Shown here in pieces: positions 10,156-17,827 of a stretch of DNA of 51,910 nucleotides. The position numbers and the translations under genes are program-made. The DNA is taken from the NCBI GenBank assembly GCA_900541195.1, contig UQIY01000011.1:1-51910 (forward strand), in the 5' to 3' direction. The stretch is from an uncultured Collinsella sp. Lineage in GTDB: Bacteria > Actinomycetota > Coriobacteriia > Coriobacteriales > Coriobacteriaceae. The first letter of the stretch is position 1. Every line of letters starts with the position of its first letter. A model generated the notes under the pieces. The model was not told the DNA's origin and made no database searches. It saw only the letters and a list, made by a program, of their open reading frames with translations.

Positions 10156-10479
10156 TTACCTTTCGACCTCATGAGGATCTCGCAGCGCCTTGGCGACACG
10201 AACCGTGCAGGCGGCCATAAAGGCCACGAAGCCGATCGCCTCGCCCAGAAGGAACATGCGAAATGCCTCTCCGAACAACGCAAACACAACCAAGGTAAAG
10301 ACGAGCAGGGCGATTGCCGAGACCGCCAGACTCATCATGCCCTTGAGCATGTCCGCATTCTGCTTATCGTCAAGAACCGGCTTGAGCGTAAAAACAAAGG
10401 GAAGAAAGGCGATTGCGCCCGCGATGGCGCCTGCAACGATAGCGAGCAGATCGGCTACCTGAAACACTGGCGTCCTCAC
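10156..10479 (-). CDS. AtpI-like small membrane protein at head of atp operon
   Basis: This small hydrophobic protein has about three or four membrane segments (for example LLAIVAGAIAGAIAFLPFVF and SAIALLVFTLVVFALF) and a basic C-terminus. Its position just before atpB is that of AtpI, a helper in c-ring assembly or ion supply, but sequence resemblance is weak and the call rests mainly on context. The start is uncertain: GTG at 10479 follows AAAGGAAA closely, and GTG at 10467 has GAGG with 6-nt spacing. A longer TTG-started frame reaching 10542 would overlap the proposed promoter. Confidence 0.7.
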   Translation of the reverse strand: MRTPVFQVADLLAIVAGAIAGAIAFLPFVFTLKPVLDDKQNADMLKGMMSLAVSAIALLVFTLVVFALFGEAFRMFLLGEAIGFVAFMAACTVRVAKALRDPHEVER

Positions 10480-10528
10480 TTTCCTTTTTAACGCTTCACA
10501 GAACAGTTCCCGCCAAACATTGGTGACT

Positions 10529-10556
10529 ATTGTACGAGCCAATCGCTAAAGTACAA
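10529..10556 (-). promoter_or_regulatory. Possible promoter of the ATP synthase operon
   Basis: On the minus strand TTGTAC (10551-10556) and TACAAT (10529-10534) are spaced by 16 nt, resembling a sigma-70-type -35/-10 pair. They lie about 50-60 nt upstream of the first gene of the atp operon. No experimental support; many such pairs occur by chance. Confidence 0.45.
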
Positions 10557-10644
10557 CCGAAAAAGCATCGGTTAATACGCACCTGTTCGTTTTCTTAAGA
10601 CCTTCTTTATGCCGCAGGTACGGTAATACGTTTTTCTCGAACCC

Positions 10645-10747
10645 CTCTGGGCTAAACGTCCGTTAACAGGAGTGCGCGTGGACGTCTTTTGCTCGCCCGC
10701 GCGCACCATTTCTTCGTATTTTCGACGTTAGCCGGTTTGGCCCAGAG
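10645..10747 (-). repeat. Long inverted repeat directly after upp
   Basis: CTCTGGGCTAAAC (10645-10657) pairs with GTTTGGCCCAGAG (10735-10747), 13 bp with one wobble-type mismatch. A nested stem GTGCGCG / CGCGCAC lies between. The right arm ends 1 nt before the upp stop codon, so the RNA of upp would fold immediately after its stop. It may define the 3' end of the upp transcript, but it lacks a clean T-run. Confidence 0.6.
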
Positions 10748-10748
10748 A

Positions 10749-11396
10749 CTACAGCGTGCCGTAGATGCGGTCGCCGGCATCGCCCAGGCCGGGGACGATG
10801 TAGGCGGCCTCGTTGAGATGGTCGTCGATGGCGCAGGTATAGATATGCACATCGGGATCTTTCTCGGTCAGCGACTTGAGGCCCTCGGGGGCCGCGACAA
10901 TGCACAGCATGCGGATGTCCTTGACACCGCGCTCGCGCAGATAGCTGATAGCCATCTCGGCAGAACCGCCCGTGGCGAGCATGGGATCGACGACCAGGCA
11001 GATGCGCTGGTCGATATCCTTGGGCATCTTGCAGTAATACTCATGCGGCTCGTGGGTGACCTCGTCGCGCTCCATGCCAATGTGGCCCACGCGGGCAGAG
11101 GGCACCAGGTCGAGGATGCCGTCGACCATGCCAAGACCCGCGCGCAGGATGGGGACGATGGCGAGCTTCTTGCCGGCAAGCTGCTTGAACGTGGCGGTTG
11201 TGATGGGGGTTTCGACCTCGACGTCTTCCATAGGCAGGTCGCGCATGGCCTCGTAGCCGTCAAAAAGCGCGAGCTCGCGCACGAGCTGACGGAACTGGTT
11301 GGTGCCGGTGTTTTTGTCGCGCAGGATCGACAGTTTGTGCTGGACGAGTGGGTGATCGACAAGGGTCACACGGGACGTATCGTAGGTGACGGTCAT
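10749..11396 (-). CDS. upp: Uracil phosphoribosyltransferase
   Basis: Upp makes UMP from uracil and PRPP in pyrimidine salvage. The protein is 215 aa, normal for the family. Starting at MTVTYDTSRV (ATG 11396, AAGGGG upstream) it matches the family N-terminus. An open frame extends further to 11561 but has no family resemblance there. Key features are ILRAGLGMVDG, the PRPP-binding loop VVDPMLATGGSA (about 135-146) and the C-terminal uracil-binding YIVPGLGDAGDR. Confidence 0.96.
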   Translation of the reverse strand: MTVTYDTSRVTLVDHPLVQHKLSILRDKNTGTNQFRQLVRELALFDGYEAMRDLPMEDVEVETPITTATFKQLAGKKLAIVPILRAGLGMVDGILDLVPSARVGHIGMERDEVTHEPHEYYCKMPKDIDQRICLVVDPMLATGGSAEMAISYLRERGVKDIRMLCIVAAPEGLKSLTEKDPDVHIYTCAIDDHLNEAAYIVPGLGDAGDRIYGTL

Positions 11397-11518
11397 GGGT
11401 TGATGCCCCTTTCGTTTCGGCCGGAAGATGGCCTTGCTGACAAGGCGCATGGCGACGTTGTTGCCTCGCGCCGTGCATAAGTTTAACGGTTTGTTGTATC
11501 GAGTGCCCCGTCGCAGCC

Positions 11519-13060
11519 CTATTGAGCGGTGCTGAGCGAACGCCTGACCGCATCGTGCCAACCGTCCAGGTTGTGCTCGCGACGCTCAACGGACATATGG
11601 GGATGGAATGTCTTGACGATCTGGGTGTTTTGCTCCAGCTCCTCCAGATCCTCCCAATACCCAACCGCGAGGCCTGCCAGATACGCGGCACCGATCGCCG
11701 TGGTCTCCACCGACTCACATTGCAGTACGGGGATATCCAGCAAGTCTGCCTGGAACTGCATGATGAACTCGTTGCGCGAGGCGCCGCCATCGACGGACAG
11801 GCGCTCGATCGAAAGACCCACGTCCTGCTCCATGGCACGCAGCACGTCATAGCTCTGATAGGCCATGGACTCGCAAGCGGCACGCACGATGGTCGCGCGA
11901 CTCGAGGCGCCGGTCAGACCGCATACGATGCCGCGGGCGTGCGCGTCCCACCAAGGTGCACCCAAGCCCGCGAAAGCGGGAACGAAGTAGCAGCCCTCGT
12001 TGTCGCTGATCGAGGAGGCGAGCCGTGCCGATTCGGATACGTTGGAGATAACGCCCATGTTGTCGCGCAGCCAGTTCATCGTTGAGCCGGCGGCAAAAAT
12101 AGAGCCCTCGAGCGCATAGCTGACCTTGCCGTTCGCAGCGATACCGATGGTGGAGACCAGGCCATTCTTGGATTCGACGATCTCGTCGCCGGTGCTCATG
12201 AGCATAAAGCAGCCCGTGCCATAGGTGTTTTTGGTCTGGCCGGGATGGAAGCAGCAGTGACCGAACAGCGACGCCTGCTGGTCACCCGCCACACCCATGA
12301 TGGGCGGCATGTTGGTCATGATGTCGCTCGCGACGCGGCCGTAGTCGCCCGAGCTCCAGCGAACCTCGGGCATCATGGCACGCGGGATGTCGAAGAGCGC
12401 CAGCAGGTCATCGTCCCAGTCCAGCGTATGAATATTGAAGAGCGCTGTGCGGCTGGCATTGGTGTAGTCGGTGGCAAAGGTTTGGCCGCCGGTGAGGTTG
12501 TAGATGAGCCAGGTATCGATGGTGCCAAACATGAGGTCGCCCGCCGCCGCGCTCTCGCGTGCGCCGTCAACGTTGTCGAGAATCCACTGCACCTTGGAGG
12601 CCGAGAAATACGGGTCGAGCGTAAGGCCGGTGCGGGAACGCACCAGCTCCTCGCAGCCCTGCTCGACCAGCTCGTCGATCAGAGGTGCGGTGCGACGGCA
12701 TTGCCACACGATGGCGTTATAGATGGGTTGGCCGCTTATACGGTCCCACACCACCGTGGTCTCGCGCTGGTTGGAGATACCGATGGCGGCGATACGATCG
12801 GAATGGATGCCGCTCTTAAACTGGACCTCCATCATCACGCCGATCTGGCTGGCAAGCACCTCCGTGGGATCCTGCTCCACCCAGCCGGGGCACGGGAAGC
12901 TGGTTTTGACGCTACGACGCGCCTGGGCGACGATGCAGCCGTACTCGTCGACGATGGTCGCGAGTACCGAGGTGGTGCCGCAGTCGAGCGCCATGATGTA
13001 GGAACCGCCAAAGCTAAACGAGGCGTCTTCCATACCCAGGCTACCTAGATTCAACGACAT
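11519..13060 (-). CDS. glpK: Glycerol kinase
   Basis: GlpK phosphorylates glycerol to glycerol-3-phosphate with ATP. The 513-aa protein has the phosphate-1 motif LDCGTTS (about 24-31), ISNQRETTVVWD, the substrate motif WQCRRTA, GTIDTWLIY and the adenosine motif SVDGGASRNEF. It has about 20 extra N-terminal residues before the first motif. No glycerol channel or glycerol-3-phosphate oxidase gene is adjacent. It lies 13 nt downstream of tsaC and probably shares its transcript. Upp follows after a 122-nt gap. Confidence 0.96.
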   Translation of the reverse strand: MSLNLGSLGMEDASFSFGGSYIMALDCGTTSVLATIVDEYGCIVAQARRSVKTSFPCPGWVEQDPTEVLASQIGVMMEVQFKSGIHSDRIAAIGISNQRETTVVWDRISGQPIYNAIVWQCRRTAPLIDELVEQGCEELVRSRTGLTLDPYFSASKVQWILDNVDGARESAAAGDLMFGTIDTWLIYNLTGGQTFATDYTNASRTALFNIHTLDWDDDLLALFDIPRAMMPEVRWSSGDYGRVASDIMTNMPPIMGVAGDQQASLFGHCCFHPGQTKNTYGTGCFMLMSTGDEIVESKNGLVSTIGIAANGKVSYALEGSIFAAGSTMNWLRDNMGVISNVSESARLASSISDNEGCYFVPAFAGLGAPWWDAHARGIVCGLTGASSRATIVRAACESMAYQSYDVLRAMEQDVGLSIERLSVDGGASRNEFIMQFQADLLDIPVLQCESVETTAIGAAYLAGLAVGYWEDLEELEQNTQIVKTFHPHMSVERREHNLDGWHDAVRRSLSTAQ

Positions 13061-13073
13061 CGCTTACACCTTT

Positions 13074-13817
13074 CTATTGCATCGGGTCGGACAGGACCCG
13101 CTCGATCTCTGATGCGGGAAGTGCGCCTTGGCGCAGGATCCGGAGCTCGCCATGCTTAAACGCCACGATGGTCGAAGCGTCGCGGCACGGGGTCTCGCCC
13201 GCGTCGACGGCCACATCGACCCCCTCCAGAATGCGGTCCTCAACGTCGGCAAAGCTTGCCGGCGCGGGCGCGCCGTGCGTGTTGGCGCTGGTGCAGGCAA
13301 GCGGACTGCCGCACGCGCGGATGAGCGCTTGGACCACGGGAGAGGCCGACGCGCGAAGGGCCACCGTGTCGTCGGCGGCGCGCATAAAGGTCGGCACGCA
13401 GGGCGCCGCCTTGACCACGATAGTCAGGGCGCCCGGCCAGCATCTTCGGGCAAGCACGCGGGCCTCTTCCGGAATATCCACGCCGTAGCGATCGAGGGCC
13501 TCGGCATCATCGACCAGCCAGGCGACGGTTTGCGTGAGCTCACGTTGCTTGAGGGTGAAGATACGGCGATAGCCGGTGCCGAGCGCAGGGACTGCGGCGC
13601 CATTGACGGCAACCTGCGGATCGCGCGGCCACGGCAGAGATTCGCTTGTATCTTGGGGCAAGGCGTCCGAGAAAGCGCTGACTGCCACAGCGACACCATA
13701 GACGGTCTCGGTCGGGATCAGGGCCAAGCCACCACAGCTGAGTACCTCGGCCGTACGCTCGACGGCGAGCCGATGCGGCTCACGCGCTCCCTCGAATACC
13801 CGATAGACCGTCTGCAT
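13074..13817 (-). CDS. tsaC: L-threonylcarbamoyladenylate synthase (Sua5/YwlC/TsaC family)
   Basis: This enzyme makes threonylcarbamoyl-AMP from threonine, bicarbonate and ATP, the precursor of the t6A37 tRNA modification. The 247-aa protein contains IPTETVYGVAV (about 35-45), LKQRE, RCWPGALTIVV, VALRAS and SPLACTSANTHG. About 35 residues are inserted between PTETVYGVAV and RRIFTLKQRE compared with E. coli TsaC. No Sua5-type C-terminal domain is visible. Stop codon and glpK start are 13 nt apart. Confidence 0.92.
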   Translation of the reverse strand: MQTVYRVFEGAREPHRLAVERTAEVLSCGGLALIPTETVYGVAVAVSAFSDALPQDTSESLPWPRDPQVAVNGAAVPALGTGYRRIFTLKQRELTQTVAWLVDDAEALDRYGVDIPEEARVLARRCWPGALTIVVKAAPCVPTFMRAADDTVALRASASPVVQALIRACGSPLACTSANTHGAPAPASFADVEDRILEGVDVAVDAGETPCRDASTIVAFKHGELRILRQGALPASEIERVLSDPMQ

Positions 13818-13952
13818 GCGTATGCCAGCCCCTTACGCTCTGGTGAAAGTTTGTTTACTGAGGGGCATTCTCGCACGAAACGTTTAATCCATTTGTCCAC
13901 AGCGCATGTTGGTTTGGTGAGCGGCTCTAGTAGTCGGTGAAAGTGAGGGGGG

Positions 13953-14399
13953 TTATTGGACTGCGACAAACTTCTTTGGTCTTCCGGCGTGACGTTCTTG
14001 AGCGGCGTAACGCTCGATGCTGTCTATCGTTATCATCCGACGGCCGTCGACGAGTTCAACATCGAGCTTTCCGGCTTTGACCAGCGCGGTAATCCGCGGA
14101 GCGGAGACTTTGAGGTCCAGCGCTGCGTCTTTAAATGTTCGGCACGCCGCCTCCCGAGCGTCCTCGTGGTCGATTTCGACTGAAAGGGCCACGACCTCGG
14201 CCGAGCGTTCGTACCCTGCTGGAGTCAAACCGTTGTTGAGGTCGTCGGCCAAAAACGCCATCAGTGCCTCGGTGGCATGGGCAATCGCTTCTTCGCGCGT
14301 GTCGCCATCGGCAAAGGCGCCAGGAATCTGCGGGAAGCTAGCGCAGTAACCGTCGTCTTCTTTTATGAGAACGCAGTCATAGGTAAATCGCTGCCTCAT
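13953..14399 (-). CDS. hicB: HicB-type antitoxin
   Basis: HicB neutralises the HicA mRNA interferase and usually represses its own operon. The 148-aa protein has the HicB fold N-terminal (YDCVLIKEDDGYCASFPQIP, then GDTREEAIAHATEAL) and a C-terminal DNA-binding-type segment (about 95-140, VSAPRITALVKAGKL) ending in a basic tail GRPKKF. Start ATG at 14399 has GGAGG with 5-nt spacing. It lies 11 nt after hicA. The palindrome at 14622-14641 is its likely operator. Confidence 0.9.
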   Translation of the reverse strand: MRQRFTYDCVLIKEDDGYCASFPQIPGAFADGDTREEAIAHATEALMAFLADDLNNGLTPAGYERSAEVVALSVEIDHEDAREAACRTFKDAALDLKVSAPRITALVKAGKLDVELVDGRRMITIDSIERYAAQERHAGRPKKFVAVQ

Positions 14400-14410
14400 T
14401 TTGCCTCCAA

Positions 14411-14596
14411 CTACCATCCAGCTTGGCGACGAATACTTGCCCACGTGCCCTTCTTTGGTCGATCACCACCAGAGCCGTTCACGGTGACAGCACGGTCACC
14501 AGAAACACACTTAGCATGACTACCGACTTGCGCGACCTTCACGAATCCATCGTGCTTGAGTAGGGCAATGATTTCCCGAAAGGTAGGAGGTTGCAT
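14411..14596 (-). CDS. hicA: HicA-type toxin (mRNA interferase)
   Basis: HicA cleaves mRNA through a double-stranded-RNA-binding-like fold. The 61-aa protein has the family length and shows the catalytic GSHAK (His27 within residues 25-29) and the end motif KKGTWASIRRQAGW, matching the usual GTLxxILKQAGL. The toxin gene precedes the antitoxin gene, the normal hicAB order. Promoter and palindromic operator lie immediately upstream (14622-14650). Confidence 0.88.
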   Translation of the reverse strand: MQPPTFREIIALLKHDGFVKVAQVGSHAKCVSGDRAVTVNGSGGDRPKKGTWASIRRQAGW

Positions 14597-14621
14597 GGGC
14601 CGACCTTTTTCAGCCGTCCTA

Positions 14622-14650
14622 ATTATAAACTACTTTATAATTTTTGCTAA
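14622..14650 (-). promoter_or_regulatory. hicAB promoter with palindromic operator
   Basis: On the minus strand TTAGCA (14645-14650), a 17-nt spacer and a perfect TATAAT (14622-14627) form a good promoter. A perfect palindrome ATTATAAA-CTAC-TTTATAAT (14622-14641) overlaps the -10 and spacer, ideally placed for repression by HicB. Transcription would start about 20 nt before the hicA ATG. Confidence 0.75.
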
Positions 14651-14664
14651 CCAGTTAATAAATA

Positions 14665-15915
14665 TTACTGGCGCTGTTTGGGCTCGGTGACGATGGCTCG
14701 AACGATGCGGGGACGATCGGTGAGGTCGCGGACGATGCACACGTCCGAGAGGCCCGCCTGGCGGCAGAGCTCGGCGGCGGCGTCGAGGGCACCCTCGTAG
14801 AGCTCGCAGGCAAACAGGCCGCCGGCGCGCAGCATGTAGGGCGCCGCATTGAGCAGGCGGCGGAAGATATCGAGGCCGTCGGCACCGCCCTCGAGCGCCA
14901 AATCGGGCTCGAAGTCCTTGACCTCGTGCGGCAGCGAGCGCATGACATCGGTGGGGATGTAGGGCGGGTTGGAAACGAGCACGTCAAAGGTGCCCCACTC
15001 TTCGCGGGGAATGGAACTCACCAGGTTGGTGAGGCTAAAGGCAACCTCATCTGCCGTGAGGCCGAGGGCATCGCGGTTTTTGGTGGCTAGATCGATGGCG
15101 CGTGGCTCGATATCGGTGGCGGTGCAGGTGACGTGGCCGCGGCGCTCCCAGGCAAGGGAGAGCGAGATGCAGCCTGTGCCGCAACCGACCTCGAGAACGC
15201 GGGCAGTGCGGGGCTCGGCTGGGGCAGGCGCAGCGGCATCCTGAGCTGAAGCCGTCTCCTGGTCGGTGCCCTCGATGGCGATGCCGTATTCGTCGAGCTC
15301 GGGCTCGGCGGCTTCCGCGGCTTCGGCTTCTGCTGCCTGCGCGGCAGCTTCCTCGGTCTCGCGGTCGGCCAGTTCTTCGGCATAGGCACGACTGCCCAAC
15401 ACATCGCTACCCAACGCCGCCTCGTCGGCAGCCGTGAGGTTAGCGGCACGGCGCTCGGCCGTCGCTCGCTCGTCGGCCAATGCGGCTTCGACTTTGCGCG
15501 CTTGCTCGACCTCGTCGTTCCAGGGCAGCTCAACGCGCTGACGGGCGGCAGCCTCGGGGCTCAGCACCTCGGCATCCAGATAATTGAGGACTTCCTCGAC
15601 GAGCATCTCGGTCTCGGGACGCGGAATGAGTACGCCGGGGGCGCACGCGACGTCGATCATGCGGAACTGCGTGCTGCCGGTGATGTACTGCAGCGGCTCG
15701 CCCTTGGCGCGGCGGACGACCGCCGCGTGCATGGTCTCGAGCTGCGCCGCATCGAGCGTCTCGTCCATACGCATATATAAGTCGATGCGCGCCAGACCCG
15801 TGGCAGCGCAGAGCAGCCACTCGGCAGAAAGTCGGGGGTGTTCCTCGCCGCGCTCGGCCAGGTACTCCTTGGTCCACTCGAGACAACGCTTGATGGTCCA
15901 GATCTCGTTTGCCAT
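14665..15915 (-). CDS. prmC: Release-factor glutamine methyltransferase with large acidic insertion
   Basis: PrmC methylates the glutamine of the GGQ motif of release factors using S-adenosylmethionine. The protein is 416 aa; the family is normally about 280. The N-terminal helical domain ends with GVLIPRPETE (94-103), and the methyltransferase core begins at RVLEVGCGTGCISLSL (239-254), with NPPYI at 316-320. Between them lie about 115 extra residues (116-236), rich in Ala and Glu (for example EEAAAQAAEAEAAEAAEPEL), where E. coli has only a short linker. Start ATG 15915 has GGGGAGGA upstream. Its substrate gene prfA lies upstream on the same strand, but 595 bp of noncoding DNA intervene. Confidence 0.92.
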   Translation of the reverse strand: MANEIWTIKRCLEWTKEYLAERGEEHPRLSAEWLLCAATGLARIDLYMRMDETLDAAQLETMHAAVVRRAKGEPLQYITGSTQFRMIDVACAPGVLIPRPETEMLVEEVLNYLDAEVLSPEAAARQRVELPWNDEVEQARKVEAALADERATAERRAANLTAADEAALGSDVLGSRAYAEELADRETEEAAAQAAEAEAAEAAEPELDEYGIAIEGTDQETASAQDAAAPAPAEPRTARVLEVGCGTGCISLSLAWERRGHVTCTATDIEPRAIDLATKNRDALGLTADEVAFSLTNLVSSIPREEWGTFDVLVSNPPYIPTDVMRSLPHEVKDFEPDLALEGGADGLDIFRRLLNAAPYMLRAGGLFACELYEGALDAAAELCRQAGLSDVCIVRDLTDRPRIVRAIVTEPKQRQ

Positions 15916-16344
15916 GGGGTCCTCCCCTCTTAAGCGCCAGGCGGCGCGCGAATGTCGGAGCAGATTGTACGCGAGGCCAGCGCTTGGCAAGAGACGATTG
16001 AAGGCGATTATCGAGAATCAGCCCAGATTTTTGGTTTGGCTCCGTCCAAAGTGTTCATTCGTCGACGTTCATATCTGCATCCGTCAAGCTTTTGGCAAGG
16101 TTGCCCCTAACCTGACCAATATCTAACCAAACGCTTGCCACATCGCTTGACGCGCGACGCGTCAAAAATCGCCCCACGACTTCTTGGACAATTTCTCGAG
16201 CAATATTTTCAATTGCAGATGCATACCGTTAATTGCTTTCAGCAGGTAGACAGCTTAAAGTCTATCAAAGACGATTGAATAACATCTCAAAGCAATAAGC
16301 CCAACCTAGTCGTTTAAGAACGTCCCCAATGACCACCTCTAAGG
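15916..16344. other. AT-richer noncoding spacer between prmC and the prfA element
   Basis: I see no gene here. The stretch from about 16010 is visibly richer in A/T than the flanking genes. It contains a short palindrome TTGACGCG-CGA-CGCGTCAA (16147-16165), the 15-mer GCAGGTAGACAGCTT (16242-16256) shared with the 122-bp element cores at 35457-35471 and (one mismatch) 46428-46442, and AAGAACGTCCCC (16317-16328), which matches one arm of the hairpin at 22327-22384. It looks like decayed repeat material. Confidence 0.5.
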
Positions 16345-16510
16345 CGCCGCAGGTTGAGCATAAGTCAGCGAAAACGCCCCTAAGCGAGCAAGGTGACGTG
16401 AAAGAGGAGGGAAGCGTACTTCGGTACGCGACCGACGATTGAACGTCAGATTGCCGCTTAGGGGCGTTTGCAGCGTCGAGCCGTTACGCGGTTTGGTAAA
16501 ACCGCGTAAC
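16345..16510 (-). repeat. Composite inverted-repeat element, copy 3 (subfamily B)
   Basis: The outer stem is a perfect 15 bp: AAACGCCCCTAAGCG (16372-16386) with CGCTTAGGGGCGTTT (16455-16469). The inner hairpin is GCGTAC-TTCG-GTACGC (16414-16429). The separate right hairpin is a perfect 12 bp, GTTACGCGGTTT-GGTA-AAACCGCGTAAC parts at 16483-16494 and 16499-16510. The right edge touches the prfA stop codon. Conserved between stems are GAGCAAGGTGACGTGAAAG and TTGAACGTCAGATTG, also recognisable in copies 1, 2 and 4. Confidence 0.82.
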
Positions 16511-17578
16511 CTAAACAGCCTGTGCCAGCTTCTCGGCTCGCTCGGCGGCGGCGAGTGCCTCGATCACGGTGCCGAGCTGGTCGCCCAGAAGAACGCCGTT
16601 GTAGGTGGAGTTGAAGCCGATGCGGTGATCGGTCACGCGGTCCTGGGGCTGGTTGTAGGTGCGGATCTTCTCGGAACGGTTGCCGTGGCCGATCTGGCTC
16701 TGGCGCTCGGCGCCAAGCTCTGCCTGCTGCTTCTCGAGCTCCATCTCGTACAGACGGGCGCGCAGCATCTGCATGCAGACCTCGCGGTTCTGGATCTGGG
16801 AGCGCTGCTCCTGCGACTGCACCACGGTGTTGGTGGGCAGGTGGGTGATGCGCACGGCGGAGTAGGTGGTGTTAACGCACTGACCGCCAGGGCCCGAAGC
16901 GCAGTAAGTGTCGATGCGCAGGTCGGACTGGTTGATCTGGACGTCAATCTCCTCGGCCTCGGGAAGCACGGCGACGGTTGCCGTGGAGGTCTGGATGCGG
17001 CCCTGGGACTCGGTCTTGGGAACGCGCTGGACACGGTGCACGCCGGACTCGAACTTCATGACGGAGTAGACGCGGTCACCCTCGACCTTGAACTCGATGG
17101 ACTTAAAGCCGCCGGCCTCGCTGGGACTGGAATCGAGCACGGTGGTCTTCCAGCCACGCGACTCGCAAAAGCGCTGGTACATCTTGTACAGGTCGCCGGC
17201 GAAGATGGCCGCCTCGTCGCCACCGGCGGCGGAGCGGATCTCGACGATGGTGTTCTTGTCGTCGTTGGGGTCGCTCGGGATGAGCATGTACTTGATGTCT
17301 TCCTCGAGCTGGGGAAGCTTGGCCTCGTTTTCGGAGATGTCCATCTGGAGCATCTCCTTCTCATCGGCATCGGTAGTATCGTGGAGCATTTCCTTGGCAG
17401 CCTCGATGTCGTCGAGCGCGCCGATGTACTCGCGCGAGGCAGCAATGAGGTCGGACTGGTGCGCGTACTCCTTGTTGAGACGCGTGAACTCCTTGATGTC
17501 GGAGGCGACGGCCGGGTCGGACAGCTTCTTCTCGAGCTCCTCGTAGGCCTTGATGATCTTTTCGAGCTTGTCGCGCAT
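16511..17578 (-). CDS. prfA: Peptide chain release factor 1
   Basis: RF1 recognises UAA and UAG stop codons and triggers peptide release on the ribosome. The 355-aa protein has the peptidyl-transferase GGQ motif at 231-233 (GPGGQCVNTT) and the codon-recognition tripeptide region RVPKTESQGR (186-194), where PxT marks RF1 rather than RF2 (SPF). No RF2-type frameshift is needed. Start ATG 17578 is preceded by AAAGGAG. Its modifying enzyme gene prmC lies downstream on the same strand beyond the repeat. Confidence 0.97.
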   Translation of the reverse strand: MRDKLEKIIKAYEELEKKLSDPAVASDIKEFTRLNKEYAHQSDLIAASREYIGALDDIEAAKEMLHDTTDADEKEMLQMDISENEAKLPQLEEDIKYMLIPSDPNDDKNTIVEIRSAAGGDEAAIFAGDLYKMYQRFCESRGWKTTVLDSSPSEAGGFKSIEFKVEGDRVYSVMKFESGVHRVQRVPKTESQGRIQTSTATVAVLPEAEEIDVQINQSDLRIDTYCASGPGGQCVNTTYSAVRITHLPTNTVVQSQEQRSQIQNREVCMQMLRARLYEMELEKQQAELGAERQSQIGHGNRSEKIRTYNQPQDRVTDHRIGFNSTYNGVLLGDQLGTVIEALAAAERAEKLAQAV

Positions 17579-17779
17579 GGCAGGACTCCTTTATATGCGT
17601 GAAGATGAAAATCGGCAGAGTTGATGGGGCGCATGGCGCCACTGCGGGGGTAAGCCCAGCTAGAACATGTCGATCTTCAGATACATGCGCATCCCTTCGC
17701 GTGTGGGGTACATAGTTGCGGTCTAACCCATACATGATAGCGTGCGCAAGCAAACCTGCATATAACCCGCACGGATTGA

Positions 17780-17812
17780 TTGGTGCAAACAAACCTGACC
17801 CCATTGCACCAA
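17780..17812. repeat. Hairpin after the M20 peptidase gene
   Basis: TTGGTGCAA (17780-17788) and TTGCACCAA (17804-17812) form a perfect 9-bp stem around a 15-nt loop. On the minus strand it follows the peptidase stop codon by about 15 nt and may mark the end of the transporter-peptidase operon. The rest of 17579-17827 shows no gene. Confidence 0.5.
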
Positions 17813-17827
17813 GGGCTTGCTTTTTGG

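Noticed and set aside
10543..10748. Possible small RNA or tRNA between upp and the atp operon
   Set aside because: I could fold only the post-upp inverted repeat; no cloverleaf or known RNA motif was visible.
11397..11561. N-terminal extension of Upp
   Set aside because: No similarity to Upp proteins; ATG 11396 with a ribosome site gives the normal length and N-terminus.
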